Under the pieces are notes generated by a model that saw nothing but the letters and a program-made list of their open reading frames with translations, was not told the DNA's origin and did not search any database. From Arthrobacter mobilis (GTDB lineage: Bacteria; Actinomycetota; Actinomycetes; Actinomycetales; Micrococcaceae): DNA of 64,000 bases. The stretch lies in assembly GCF_012395835.1 (NCBI RefSeq), contig NZ_JAAZSQ010000004.1, positions 159,536-223,535 on the forward strand, given 5' to 3'. Every line of letters begins with the position of its first letter. The first letter of the stretch is position 1. Position numbers and translations under genes: made by a program. Below are positions 54,596-62,901 of the stretch, in pieces.

Positions 54596-56968
54596 TCAGC
54601 CGCGGCTGAGGCTGCTTGCCCGCCGCCTGCGGTGGCGTCCCTCGTGTGCTGCTGCGGTGATGCGGGCGTCACCGAAGTAGATAACCTCGTGCCAGTCCCC
54701 GGCGGCCGGTTCCTGCGTCTGGTCCCCTGCGGGGTTTTGGCTGGCGGACTTGGACTTCTTCGGTACGAACAACCATTCGACCACGCCGATGGAAACATCC
54801 ACCAGCGAGTTCTTGATCCCTATGTAGGCCTTGATGGCCCATGCAGCCAGGACGGCATTAATAGTGGCGAAGGCCACGTTCCCCCAGTTCCCGGCCATAG
54901 CATCCCGGTACGCCGTGAGGATGGAGAAGGCGACGATAAGGTACGGAATGATGACGTAGATAACTGGGGCAGCTGTCCTGTTGCGGATCTTCGGAGTGCG
55001 GGCAAACGGAATCTTTTCTCCGGTCAGTGCCTGTTGAACCGACTTAAGCACGCCTGCCAGGTTCACGGGCAGCAGGACAAGGTTGAACCCGTAGATCCGG
55101 AAGATATCGGTGAAGCGGTAGCCGCATTCGCGAAGGTCGCTGCCCATCGCGAGGAAGTACGGCACGGCAGCCAGGAAGACCGCAGGGCTCAGCAGGCGGC
55201 CGTCGTAGGGGTAGGCCAGCAGGAAGATCAGGCCGAAGGACCCCCAGGCAATCGACGCCATGTAATTGAGCCGGAGCATGAGTTCCCGGAACAGCACCGG
55301 CCGGGTTCGGTTCTTGCGGTCACGCAATTGCGCCAGCAGCTTGGGTGCAATGAGCAGCCCGCCGTTGGCCCAACGCCGCCGCTGCACGATCAAGGATCCG
55401 AAGTCCGGCGGTGTAGCGCTGTAGCTGAGGCGTTCGGGATAATTGACCAGCATCCAGCCCTGGGCACCGAGGTCGACGCTGGACTCCGTATCTTCAATAA
55501 CCGTGCGGTCCTGAATGTAGGTACGGATCTCATAGCCGCCAACGTTCTCGACCTCGACGATGTCTTCCAGAGCTTCCTTGCGGATCACGGCGTTGGCCCC
55601 GACCCAGAATGTGGCGCCGAAATACGTCTTGCCTTGGTGCAGGATGTGCTGGAGATCGGTACTGGCCGCCGCGATCCGCTCGATGCGGGTCGGCGCACCG
55701 CGGTAGGACGAATAGGGTGTCTGCGTCACCGCTACCCGTTCATTACCTGGTTCTTCGAGGAAGTAGACCAGTCTGAGGCAGTAGTCCCGCAGCAACAAGG
55801 AGTCCGCGTCCAAAGTCAGCAGGTACTTGCTGTCCGGGAAGTAGACCGCGGCGCCGTCCCCGGCCTTTGCCGGCGTCAGGACCAGTCCTTCGGACGTCTC
55901 CTCCCGGCGCCACCTTCTGCCCATCAGGGAGATGTAGGAGTTCAGGTTCATTGCCTTGTTGGCCTCGTGGGACAGCGAGGCGTACTTCTTGCGTTCGAAG
56001 AAACCGACGTCCGCGGTGAAGATCCACACGAGCCGCCGGTACAACTGGGTGAGCCTCTCGGCATCCAGCAGCGCTCCGGATTCGGCCGCGTCCACCAGTG
56101 CGCGCTCCGTCAGCCTCAGCTCCTGTGCCTGTCCCAGCAGCACTTGGGAAACGAAGAAGTCGTCAACATGGTCCTCCTGTTTTTCCGCTGCGGCCTTGTT
56201 TTCGAACCACAGGGCCGCAGCTGCATAATCCCGCGACAGGCCGAGCAGGTGCTGGCTGTTCACCACCATTCCGCGGCCGAGCAGCCGCTCGAAGTCTGCC
56301 AAGGCTGATGAGAAGCAGCGTGCGGGTTCGGCGAGTTCGTCCTTGATTTCGCGGGCCAAATCCCGTGTCTGCTGAAGCTTGGCCAGCACCGCAGGGTCGG
56401 AGGGATTGGGGTTGTCGTCAATCAGCAGCACTGTCCTCAGGCCGGGAAACTCCTGCAGCGCCGCACTCCACAGGGTCTGCCGCACCACATTGGGCTCCTC
56501 GGCGTAGGACGGAATGAGCACGGTCATGCCGCCGTCATGTCCCGTGAAGTGGCGGTCGATCTCGGCCCGGGGCACCCTGCGATGGTCCCTGAAGCGGTAC
56601 ATCGCTCCCTGCCGGGCCAAGAGGTACATCAGCGCGGAAAACGTCAGGAAGGTGACCACCGTCAGATACGAGATCGCTTCGAAGCGGAAACGGAACCCCG
56701 CCGTCGGATTGTCCACCAGCTCACGCATGATGGTGGTGACCACGTAGATAAGCCAGAAACCGATGGTGCTGATCATGGCCAGCCGGCCCAGCACGATCTT
56801 CCGTGCCGATGGCCGGGAATGGACAATCGGCAGGGGCCGGCTGTCTTTTTCAGCACCCCATTGGCGGCGGCGCCGTTCAGTGCTGCCCTGCTGCCTGCTC
56901 TGGCGGCCAGGTGGTGCCTGACCTGCCGATGCTTTCCGTTTTCGCTCAGGCGCGATTGCACTGCTCAT
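54596..56968 (-). CDS. Processive family-2 glycosyltransferase (cellulose/hyaluronan synthase-like)
   Basis: The protein has about 790 residues. Two N-terminal membrane spans (about 60-80 and 95-120) precede a cytosolic GT2 domain with VLIPSYAEE, the DxD-like LLTLDADSLLL, the base region RTVIEDTESSVDLG and QRRRWANGG (QxxRW). About five C-terminal spans follow. This is the arrangement of polysaccharide synthases that extrude the chain. The low-complexity basic N-terminus is unusual. The start at 56968 has GGGGGA before it; a GTG at 56980 is possible. The divergent gene encodes a chitinase-like protein. GC content is lower than the surroundings. Confidence 0.85.
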   Translation of the reverse strand: MSSAIAPERKRKASAGQAPPGRQSRQQGSTERRRRQWGAEKDSRPLPIVHSRPSARKIVLGRLAMISTIGFWLIYVVTTIMRELVDNPTAGFRFRFEAISYLTVVTFLTFSALMYLLARQGAMYRFRDHRRVPRAEIDRHFTGHDGGMTVLIPSYAEEPNVVRQTLWSAALQEFPGLRTVLLIDDNPNPSDPAVLAKLQQTRDLAREIKDELAEPARCFSSALADFERLLGRGMVVNSQHLLGLSRDYAAAALWFENKAAAEKQEDHVDDFFVSQVLLGQAQELRLTERALVDAAESGALLDAERLTQLYRRLVWIFTADVGFFERKKYASLSHEANKAMNLNSYISLMGRRWRREETSEGLVLTPAKAGDGAAVYFPDSKYLLTLDADSLLLRDYCLRLVYFLEEPGNERVAVTQTPYSSYRGAPTRIERIAAASTDLQHILHQGKTYFGATFWVGANAVIRKEALEDIVEVENVGGYEIRTYIQDRTVIEDTESSVDLGAQGWMLVNYPERLSYSATPPDFGSLIVQRRRWANGGLLIAPKLLAQLRDRKNRTRPVLFRELMLRLNYMASIAWGSFGLIFLLAYPYDGRLLSPAVFLAAVPYFLAMGSDLRECGYRFTDIFRIYGFNLVLLPVNLAGVLKSVQQALTGEKIPFARTPKIRNRTAAPVIYVIIPYLIVAFSILTAYRDAMAGNWGNVAFATINAVLAAWAIKAYIGIKNSLVDVSIGVVEWLFVPKKSKSASQNPAGDQTQEPAAGDWHEVIYFGDARITAAAHEGRHRRRRASSLSRG

Positions 56969-56987
56969 GTCATCCCCCACGGTTCAT

Positions 56988-57068
56988 GGCCTTGTCGCAT
57001 CAAGGCGGCAACACCGGTGGATTAGTCCGGTGCCGGCTGTCAAAGGCCCCCTGGGCATCGGTGAGCCC
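56988..57068 (-). promoter_or_regulatory. Structured leader of the glycosyltransferase transcript
   Basis: Read on the minus strand, the leader can form GGGC/GCCC (57068-57065 with 57056-57053), then an inner CACCGG/CCGGTG hairpin (57032-57027 with 57017-57012) enclosed by GGCCTT/AAGGCC (57048-57043 with 56993-56988). A competing hairpin CCTTG-N6-CAAGG (57005-57001 with 56994-56990) excludes the closing stem and lies just before the GGGGGA ribosome site. This looks like an expression platform. I could not match a known riboswitch class; it lacks the conserved parts of c-di-GMP-I. Confidence 0.45.
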
Positions 57069-57074
57069 GCTCAG

Positions 57075-57080
57075 AGTCTA
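57075..57080 (-). promoter_or_regulatory. TAGACT -10 box for the glycosyltransferase
   Basis: The minus-strand TAGACT lies about 107 bases before the chosen start, ahead of the structured leader. The -35 region is poorly matched. Confidence 0.4.
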
Positions 57081-57189
57081 AAAGCGCTCCGGAGGCCGAA
57101 AGTTACAGAAACCTTGGGGAACGCCGTTGCAGGGCACCTGCAGGGAAGAAAGCTTCCGGCGCCTCTGGCACGTCCAAATTCGCCGTAGT

Positions 57190-57195
57190 TAGACT
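57190..57195 (+). promoter_or_regulatory. TAGACT -10 box for the GH18 gene
   Basis: The plus-strand TAGACT lies 51 bases before the GH18 ATG. Its divergent partner at 57075-57080 is the same hexamer, so both genes may be read by the same sigma factor. Confidence 0.45.
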
Positions 57196-57246
57196 GGCCG
57201 CGGAACCGGGCTCCTATCCGGATTCAGCCAGTTGGGGGAAAATTAA

Positions 57247-58830
57247 ATGTTCAGCTCTTTCAAAGGGCGCAGGCTTTCCGTCACGCGCTCGCTGCTGCTT
57301 GTCGTTGTCCTGGGCGGTCTTGCAATGTCGGCGTTTGTTGGCTGGAACTGGTTCCGCGATACCCAGACGGCCGCCCAAACCTCCTGGTTCGGTGGCTACG
57401 TCGATGTCACGGCCACACCGGCCTACCGGATTGAGGATCCGCCCTCGGCTGCTGCAGAGACGGTGGTGCTGTCCTTCATCGTGGCTCATCCCGACAATCC
57501 CTGCAGACCTTCCTGGGGCGGCTATTACACCTTGGAAGAGGCCAACACCGAGCTCGACCTCGACCGCAGGGCCGCCCGCTTGGCGGAAACCGGAGGCGAA
57601 ATCATCGTCTCCTTCGGCGGCCTGCTCAACGATGAACTGGCGACCGCGTGTACCGATACCGCCCAGCTTGTCCGTGCTTACGGAAGCGTCATCGACCGGT
57701 ACCAGATCAGCACGATCGACCTCGACATCGAGGCTGACGACCTCGGGAATACCGAGGCCGGAAAACGCCGGGCCGAGGCCATCGCAGCCCTCCAGCAGGA
57801 ACGATCGGCGCAGGATCCGCTGCGCGTCTGGCTGACGTTGCCGGTAGCGCCAACCGGGCTTACCGAACAGGGAACCGCCGCCGTATCCCACATGCTGGAT
57901 GCCGGCGTCGACCTGGCCGGGGTCAACATCATGACCATGGACTACGGCGGCAGCCGGATGCCGGACCAGACCATGTTGGACGCATCGATCGACGCGGCGA
58001 ATTCGACGCACCGTCAGCTGGGAATCCTCTACGATCAGGCCGGACAGCACCTGGGCACCAAAACCCTGTGGAAGAAAATTGGCCTGACCCCGATGATCGG
58101 CCAGAACGATGTGCCGGAAGAGGTCTTCGATCTGGAAGCGGCACGGGGGCTCAACCGGTTCGCCCACGATAACGGGGTAGGCCGGATTTCCATGTGGTCG
58201 TTGAACCGTGACAGCACCTGCGGCGAAAACTGGCCTGACCTGAAGCGTGTCTCCGACTCATGCAGTGGTATTGACCAAGGTGCCGAAACGTTTGCAGAGG
58301 TACTTGGGGCCGGCTACTCCGGCCGCGCCGACGGGCCAGCTGATGCGGTCGAGTCCGCGGAGCCGGCAACTACACCTGCTGTTATCGTGGACGACCCGGC
58401 TACCAGCCCCTATCCGGTGTGGACGGAAGAATATTCCTACCTGGGGGGCGACAAAGTTGTCTGGCACGGACACGTGTACGAAGCCAAATGGTGGACCCAG
58501 GGAGACCTGCCTGACAACCCTGTGCTCCAGGCCGCCGAGACGCCGTGGACTTTGATCGGCCCTGTCCTGCCCGGAGAAACGCCGGCACCCGTGCTCACGG
58601 CACCGCCCGGCACCTACCCGGAATGGGATGGTGAAGCCACCTATCTCAAGGCTGCGCGGGTAATGTACGAAGGCCGTGTCTTCGAGGCGAAGTGGTGGAC
58701 TAAGGGAGACAGCCCCGAAGCAGCACTGGCAGGGTCGAACGGCTCTCCCTGGCTGAAGCTCAGTGACGACAAACTGCGGGAGATCATCCGCGACGCTTCC
58801 ACAGAACCGCCTGCAGATCCCCGGTCCTGA
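57247..58830 (+). CDS. GH18 chitinase-like protein with two CBM5/12 modules
   Basis: The 527-residue protein has an N-terminal signal anchor (residues 13-33), a GH18 barrel with the catalytic pattern TIDLDIE (Asp158, Asp160, Glu162), VNIMTMDYGG and GRISMWSLNRD, then a threonine/proline linker and two chitin-binding modules starting about residues 389 (YPVWTEEYSY...YEAKWWTQGD) and 457 (YPEWDGEATY...FEAKWWTKGD). It should bind and cut beta-1,4-GlcNAc-type polymers outside the membrane. It diverges from the GT2 synthase and has its own terminator; both show lower GC than the region. Confidence 0.88.
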   Translation: MFSSFKGRRLSVTRSLLLVVVLGGLAMSAFVGWNWFRDTQTAAQTSWFGGYVDVTATPAYRIEDPPSAAAETVVLSFIVAHPDNPCRPSWGGYYTLEEANTELDLDRRAARLAETGGEIIVSFGGLLNDELATACTDTAQLVRAYGSVIDRYQISTIDLDIEADDLGNTEAGKRRAEAIAALQQERSAQDPLRVWLTLPVAPTGLTEQGTAAVSHMLDAGVDLAGVNIMTMDYGGSRMPDQTMLDASIDAANSTHRQLGILYDQAGQHLGTKTLWKKIGLTPMIGQNDVPEEVFDLEAARGLNRFAHDNGVGRISMWSLNRDSTCGENWPDLKRVSDSCSGIDQGAETFAEVLGAGYSGRADGPADAVESAEPATTPAVIVDDPATSPYPVWTEEYSYLGGDKVVWHGHVYEAKWWTQGDLPDNPVLQAAETPWTLIGPVLPGETPAPVLTAPPGTYPEWDGEATYLKAARVMYEGRVFEAKWWTKGDSPEAALAGSNGSPWLKLSDDKLREIIRDASTEPPADPRS

Positions 58831-58854
58831 CGGCCACAGAACGCCATAGGCAGC

Positions 58855-58885
58855 AAAGGACCCGGCGCGCGGTGGCGGGTCCTTT
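58855..58885 (+). terminator. Rho-independent terminator after the GH18 gene
   Basis: A ten-base-pair stem (AAAGGACCCG with CGGGTCCTTT) closes an 11-base loop and ends in a T-rich run (TTTTCT). It is the most classical intrinsic terminator in the window. Confidence 0.85.
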
Positions 58886-59009
58886 TCTGCCAGGGGGCAA
58901 CCTGGCCGGTGGACCATTCCCGGATTTCCGACGCCTTCGTCCCCGCCGGCCCTTCACGGCCCGCACCCTGCGCCGCCGCTTTGTCTGCCTGCTTTGAGGA
59001 ACGGAGCAT

Positions 59010-59747
59010 TCACGTGCCGGCCAGGCCCATGAACATGGTCCGGTGCAGGATGTCCACGTGCCGGCGGGAGACCTCCACGGCCGCGGCCACATCGCCGGCC
59101 TGCAGCGCGGCCACCAGCGCGATGTGGTCCCGGTTGGAGCGGTGCAGCAGCTCGATCGGATACGGGATGAAGTAACCGTAGAGTTCGGCCAGCGTCTCGT
59201 TGTACGCTTCCACCGCGGTGCCCAGCCCGGAGGCCGCGGCGACCAGCCGGTGGAAGCGTTCGTCGGCCTGATGATAGTCGGACCAGTTGGTCGAGGCCGC
59301 CATCTCCCCGGTCAGCCGCTCAAGCTCGGCCAACTGCCCGGGGCTGGCGTTGGCGGCAGCGTAATGCGTCACCGCGCATTCGAACAGCAGGCGGCGGTCC
59401 ACCAGCCGGTGGACCGCCTGCGACTCGGCCGGCGACGCGCTCAGCTCCTGCAGCACCGCCTGCGGCGGCTCATCGGCGACGAACGTCCCTCCGCCGCGTC
59501 CGCGCCGGCGCACCACCACACCCTGCTCGGCCAGGCTGGCCAACGCCCGGCGCGCGGTGATCGGGCTGACCGAGAGTCCAAGGGCAACCTCCTGCTGGTC
59601 CGGCAGCCGCTCCCCCGGCTTGAGCAGCCCCAGGGAAATGGCCATGCCGATGCGCATCCGCACCGCGTCGATCGCGCTGCGCCGGTCGATGCCGGCCAGT
59701 GCCGGGGCGCCTATGGCACCCGCACCCTCGGCAACGTCAGTGGTCAT
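59010..59747 (-). CDS. GntR family transcriptional regulator (FCD type)
   Basis: The 245-residue protein has a winged helix at residues 25-95 (RLPDQQEVALGLSVSPITARRALASLAEQGVVVRRRGRGG split by loop) with a FadR-type FCD ligand domain. It diverges from the nitrilase/APC operon; a 21-base imperfect dyad lies between (59785-59805), so it probably represses that operon. Confidence 0.88.
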   Translation of the reverse strand: MTTDVAEGAGAIGAPALAGIDRRSAIDAVRMRIGMAISLGLLKPGERLPDQQEVALGLSVSPITARRALASLAEQGVVVRRRGRGGGTFVADEPPQAVLQELSASPAESQAVHRLVDRRLLFECAVTHYAAANASPGQLAELERLTGEMAASTNWSDYHQADERFHRLVAAASGLGTAVEAYNETLAELYGYFIPYPIELLHRSNRDHIALVAALQAGDVAAAVEVSRRHVDILHRTMFMGLAGT

Positions 59748-59784
59748 ACCGCCACTTTACGGGCCACAGGCCCCCTCTTCCATA

Positions 59785-59805
59785 ATTCGATCATTATGAT
59801 CTAAT
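59785..59805. promoter_or_regulatory. Extended palindrome ATT-C-GATCAT-T-ATGATC-T-AAT, candidate GntR operator
   Basis: The core GATCAT-T-ATGATC (59789-59801) is perfect, and all flanking pairs match except one (C88/T102 of the run). It overlaps a TAATAT -10-like sequence at 59802-59807, so binding would block the nitrilase operon promoter. It lies 38 bases upstream of the GntR start. Confidence 0.6.
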
Positions 59806-59843
59806 ATGGCACGAGCCACACTACCCATCCTGGAGAGTTTCCC

Positions 59844-60722
59844 GTGCCACGCATCCTTCCCCTCATCGCCGCCCAGGCGCGGCCCCGGCTGATCGGCGAA
59901 CCCCTGGCGGCCTTTGCCGCCGAGGTCGCCGCCGCCGTCGAGCACCAGCCGCAGACCCGGCTGGTGGTCTTCCCGGAACTGCACCTGTTCGGCGACGGCG
60001 ATCCGGACCGGCAGCGCACCGAGGCCCTGCAGGACGCCGCCGAGCCGCTGGACGGCCCGCGGGTCAAGGGGCTGCGGGAGCTGGCCGCGGATCTGGGCAT
60101 CTGGCTGGTGCCCGGCAGCGTGTGCGAGCGCGGGCCCGAGGGCCAGTTGTTCAACACCCAGCTGGTGCTGTCCCCGGACGGAGAGCTGGCCGGCTACTAC
60201 CGCAAGATCTTCCCGTGGCGCCCGCACGAACCGTACGATCCCGGGGACCGCTTCGCCACGGTGGACCTGGCCGGGATCGGCCGGGTGGGGCTGAACATCT
60301 GCTACGACGCCTGGTTCCCGGAGGTCTCCCGCCAGCTGGCCTGGATGGGCGCGGAGGTCATCCTCAACGTCGTCAAGACCACCACCGATGACCGGAAGCA
60401 GGAACTGGTGCTGGCCCAGGCCAACGCGATCGTGAACCAGGTGTTCATGGTCAGCGTGAACTGTGCCGGCCCCACCGGGCGGGGCCGCAGCCTGATCGTC
60501 GACCCGGAGGGCAACACCCTCGCCGAAGCCGGGGACGACGCCCCGGTGCTGCTGGCCGCGGACCTGGACCTGTCCGCCGTCGAACGCGTCCGCACGCACG
60601 GCACCGAAAACGTCAACCGCCCGTGGTCACAGTTCCACCCAGGCGAGCCGCCCATTGAACTGCCCGTCTACCAGGGCCGGATCGACCCGGCCGCCTGGAC
60701 CCCGCACTCCCCCACCTTCTAA
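59844..60722 (+). CDS. Carbon-nitrogen hydrolase (nitrilase superfamily)
   Basis: The 292-residue enzyme carries the catalytic triad Glu45 (FPELHLFG), Lys121 (YYRKIFPW) and Cys153 (NICYDAWFPE). This group hydrolyses amides, N-carbamoyl compounds or nitriles to acids and ammonia. The W after the cysteine and PWRPHEPYDPG resemble aliphatic amidase-like members. The GTG start has GGAGAG nine bases upstream. It is the first gene of an operon with an APC permease and a second nitrilase. Confidence 0.87.
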   Translation: MPRILPLIAAQARPRLIGEPLAAFAAEVAAAVEHQPQTRLVVFPELHLFGDGDPDRQRTEALQDAAEPLDGPRVKGLRELAADLGIWLVPGSVCERGPEGQLFNTQLVLSPDGELAGYYRKIFPWRPHEPYDPGDRFATVDLAGIGRVGLNICYDAWFPEVSRQLAWMGAEVILNVVKTTTDDRKQELVLAQANAIVNQVFMVSVNCAGPTGRGRSLIVDPEGNTLAEAGDDAPVLLAADLDLSAVERVRTHGTENVNRPWSQFHPGEPPIELPVYQGRIDPAAWTPHSPTF

Positions 60723-60731
60723 GGAACACCG

Positions 60732-62075
60732 GTGACAACCCAAACCACCCTCACCCGCACGCTGAAGCTGCCTTCGCTGGTCCTGTTCGGCCTGGCCTAC
60801 CTGACCCCGCTGATCGTCCTGGGGATCTTCGGTGTGATCGCCGAGGCCACCGGCGGTGCCTCCCCGTCCGCCTACCTGGTTGCCCTGGTGGCGATGCTCT
60901 TCACGGCGCACAGCTACGGCCGCATGGCCATTGCCTACCCCGTGGCCGGTTCCGCCTACACCTACGTGCGCCGCTCGATCGATCCGCGCGCGGGCTTCCT
61001 GGTCGGCTGGGCGATCCTGCTGGACTACCTGTTCCTGCCCATGGTGATCTGGCTGATCGGCGGCTCCTACCTGTCCGCCCAGTTCCCGTCCGTGCCCATC
61101 GGGGCCTGGATCCTGGGCTTCATCCTGGTCACCACGGGCCTGAACATCCTGGGCATCAAGGTCGCGGACAAGGCCAACTACCTCCTGATGGCGTTCCAGC
61201 TGCTGGTGATCGTGTTCTTCGTGGCGCTCTCCATCGGCCATGTGGTCTCCGCCTCCGGCGCCGCCGGCCTGGCCAGCAGCCAGCCGTTCTTCAACGACAC
61301 GTCCAGCTTCGCCACGATCACTGCCGGCGCCGCGATCGCCGCCTACTCCTTCCTTGGCTTCGACGCCGTCACCACCCTGACCGAGGAGACCATCGAGCCG
61401 CGCAGGAACATGCCGCGGGCTATCATGCTGATCGCCCTGATCGGCGGCGGCATCTTCATTGTGGTCTCCTACGTGACGCAGCTGGTGCACCCGGGCGGGG
61501 TGTTCGAGGACTCCGCCTCGGCCGCCAGCGCCATCGCCCTGCAGATCGGCGGGCAGCTCTTCGGCGCCGTGTTCCTGGCCGGCCTGGTGGTGGCGCAGTT
61601 CGCCTCCGGCCTGGCCGCTCAGGCCAGCGCCTCCCGGCTGCTGTACGCGATGGGCCGGGACGCGGTGCTGCCGAAGCCGGTCTTCGGCCGGCTGAACCCG
61701 AAGTTCCACACCCCGGTGGTGAACCTGGCGATCACCGGGGCGGTGGGCCTGATCGCGCTCTTCCTCGATGTGGCCACCTCCACCTCGTTCATCAACTTCG
61801 GCGCATTTACGGCCTTCACACTGGTGAACCTCTCGGTGATCTTCCACTTCGTGCGTGAGCGCCGTGCGGGCAACCGGCTGAACCCGGTCAGCTATGTGGC
61901 CGTGCCGGTAATCGGGGCGCTGGTGTGCGCCTACCTGCTTTCCCGGCTGGATGCCAACGCGATTACGCTGGGAGTGTCCTGGCTGGTGCTCGGCGTCGTG
62001 GTGCTGGCCGCGATCACCCGCGGCTTCAAGGTGGCGCCGCCGGAGATGGCCGCCACCGAGAAGGCCACGGTCTAA
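60732..62075 (+). CDS. APC family amino acid/amine permease
   Basis: The 447-residue permease has about 12 membrane spans; the first reads LVLFGLAYLTPLIVLGIFGVI and SPSAYLVALVAMLFTAHSYGRM follows. The APC loop is SFLGFDAVTTLTEETIEPRRNMPRA. The GTG start is nine bases after the nitrilase stop with AAGGAAC before it. It likely imports the amine, amide or amino acid whose amide bond is cut by the flanking hydrolases. Confidence 0.87.
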   Translation: MTTQTTLTRTLKLPSLVLFGLAYLTPLIVLGIFGVIAEATGGASPSAYLVALVAMLFTAHSYGRMAIAYPVAGSAYTYVRRSIDPRAGFLVGWAILLDYLFLPMVIWLIGGSYLSAQFPSVPIGAWILGFILVTTGLNILGIKVADKANYLLMAFQLLVIVFFVALSIGHVVSASGAAGLASSQPFFNDTSSFATITAGAAIAAYSFLGFDAVTTLTEETIEPRRNMPRAIMLIALIGGGIFIVVSYVTQLVHPGGVFEDSASAASAIALQIGGQLFGAVFLAGLVVAQFASGLAAQASASRLLYAMGRDAVLPKPVFGRLNPKFHTPVVNLAITGAVGLIALFLDVATSTSFINFGAFTAFTLVNLSVIFHFVRERRAGNRLNPVSYVAVPVIGALVCAYLLSRLDANAITLGVSWLVLGVVVLAAITRGFKVAPPEMAATEKATV

Positions 62076-62088
62076 CAGGGAGCTGCAC

Positions 62089-62901
62089 GTGCGGATGGGG
62101 CTGGGGCAGCTGGAATCCGGGACGGATATTGCTGCCAACCTGGCGGCCATGGACCGGTTCGCCGCCGCGGCGGCGGCGGAGGGGGCCCGGCTGGTGGCCT
62201 TCCCGGAGTACGCCAGCTATGAAAAGAAGGTGGTGGACGCTTCCTTCGCTGCGGTGGCCGAGCCACTGGACGGGCCGGTGTGCATTGCGCTGGCCGGTAT
62301 TGCCCAACGCCACGGAGTCGCCCTGGTGGCCGGGGTGGTGGAGGCCTCCGGGGAGCCGGACCGCGCGTACAACACGCTGGCGGCCTTCGGGCCCGACGGC
62401 GGACTGCTGGCGGCCTACCGCAAGATCCACCTGTTCGACGCCCAGGGCTTCAGCGAATCCCGGTTCATCAAGCCCGCGCCGTCGGCGGAGCCGGTGGTGT
62501 TCGACTTCGGCGGCCTGACCTTCGGACTGATGACCTGCTACGACCTGCGCTTCCCCGAGCTGGCCCGGGGCCTGTCCGACGCCGGGGCCGAAGTGCTGCT
62601 GGCCTGCTCCTCCTGGGTGCCGGGCGAGCACAAGGTCCGGCAGTGGCTCTCGCTGACCGCAGCCCGGGCCATCGAGAACGGCATGTACGTGGCGGGGGTG
62701 TGCCAGGCCCCGCCGATCTCCGTGGGGCACAGCGTGCTGGTGGACCCGATGGGCGTCCCGCACGCGGAGCTGGGGACGGACTCGGCTGTGGCGACCGTGG
62801 AGGTGTCCGCGGATACGGTGGCGGCGGTACGCCGGCAGTTCCCGATGTTCCGGCAGCGGAGGCTCCACCCGCACGGCGGCAGCCTGCCCGGCCAGCTCTA
62901 G
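62089..62901 (+). CDS. Carbon-nitrogen hydrolase, second paralogue (deaminated-glutathione-amidase-like)
   Basis: The 270-residue nitrilase-superfamily enzyme has Glu40 (FPEYASYE), Lys112 (YRKIHLFD) and Cys150 (MTCYDLRFPE). The LRFPELxRxLSDxGAEV pattern resembles Nit1/deaminated glutathione amidase and N-carbamoyl amidases. Start is the GTG at 62089 with GGAG six bases upstream; an in-frame ATG follows two codons later. It shares its stop region (CTAG, 62898-62901) with the convergent LysR gene. Confidence 0.87.
   Translation: MRMGLGQLESGTDIAANLAAMDRFAAAAAAEGARLVAFPEYASYEKKVVDASFAAVAEPLDGPVCIALAGIAQRHGVALVAGVVEASGEPDRAYNTLAAFGPDGGLLAAYRKIHLFDAQGFSESRFIKPAPSAEPVVFDFGGLTFGLMTCYDLRFPELARGLSDAGAEVLLACSSWVPGEHKVRQWLSLTAARAIENGMYVAGVCQAPPISVGHSVLVDPMGVPHAELGTDSAVATVEVSADTVAAVRRQFPMFRQRRLHPHGGSLPGQL

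Noticed and set aside
56988..57068. c-di-GMP-I riboswitch ahead of the polysaccharide synthase
   Set aside because: The expected conserved loop and receptor sequences are absent, although the context would fit.
57214..58167. Minus-strand frame opposite the GH18 gene
   Set aside because: It lacks a start signal and domain and overlaps a well-supported gene.
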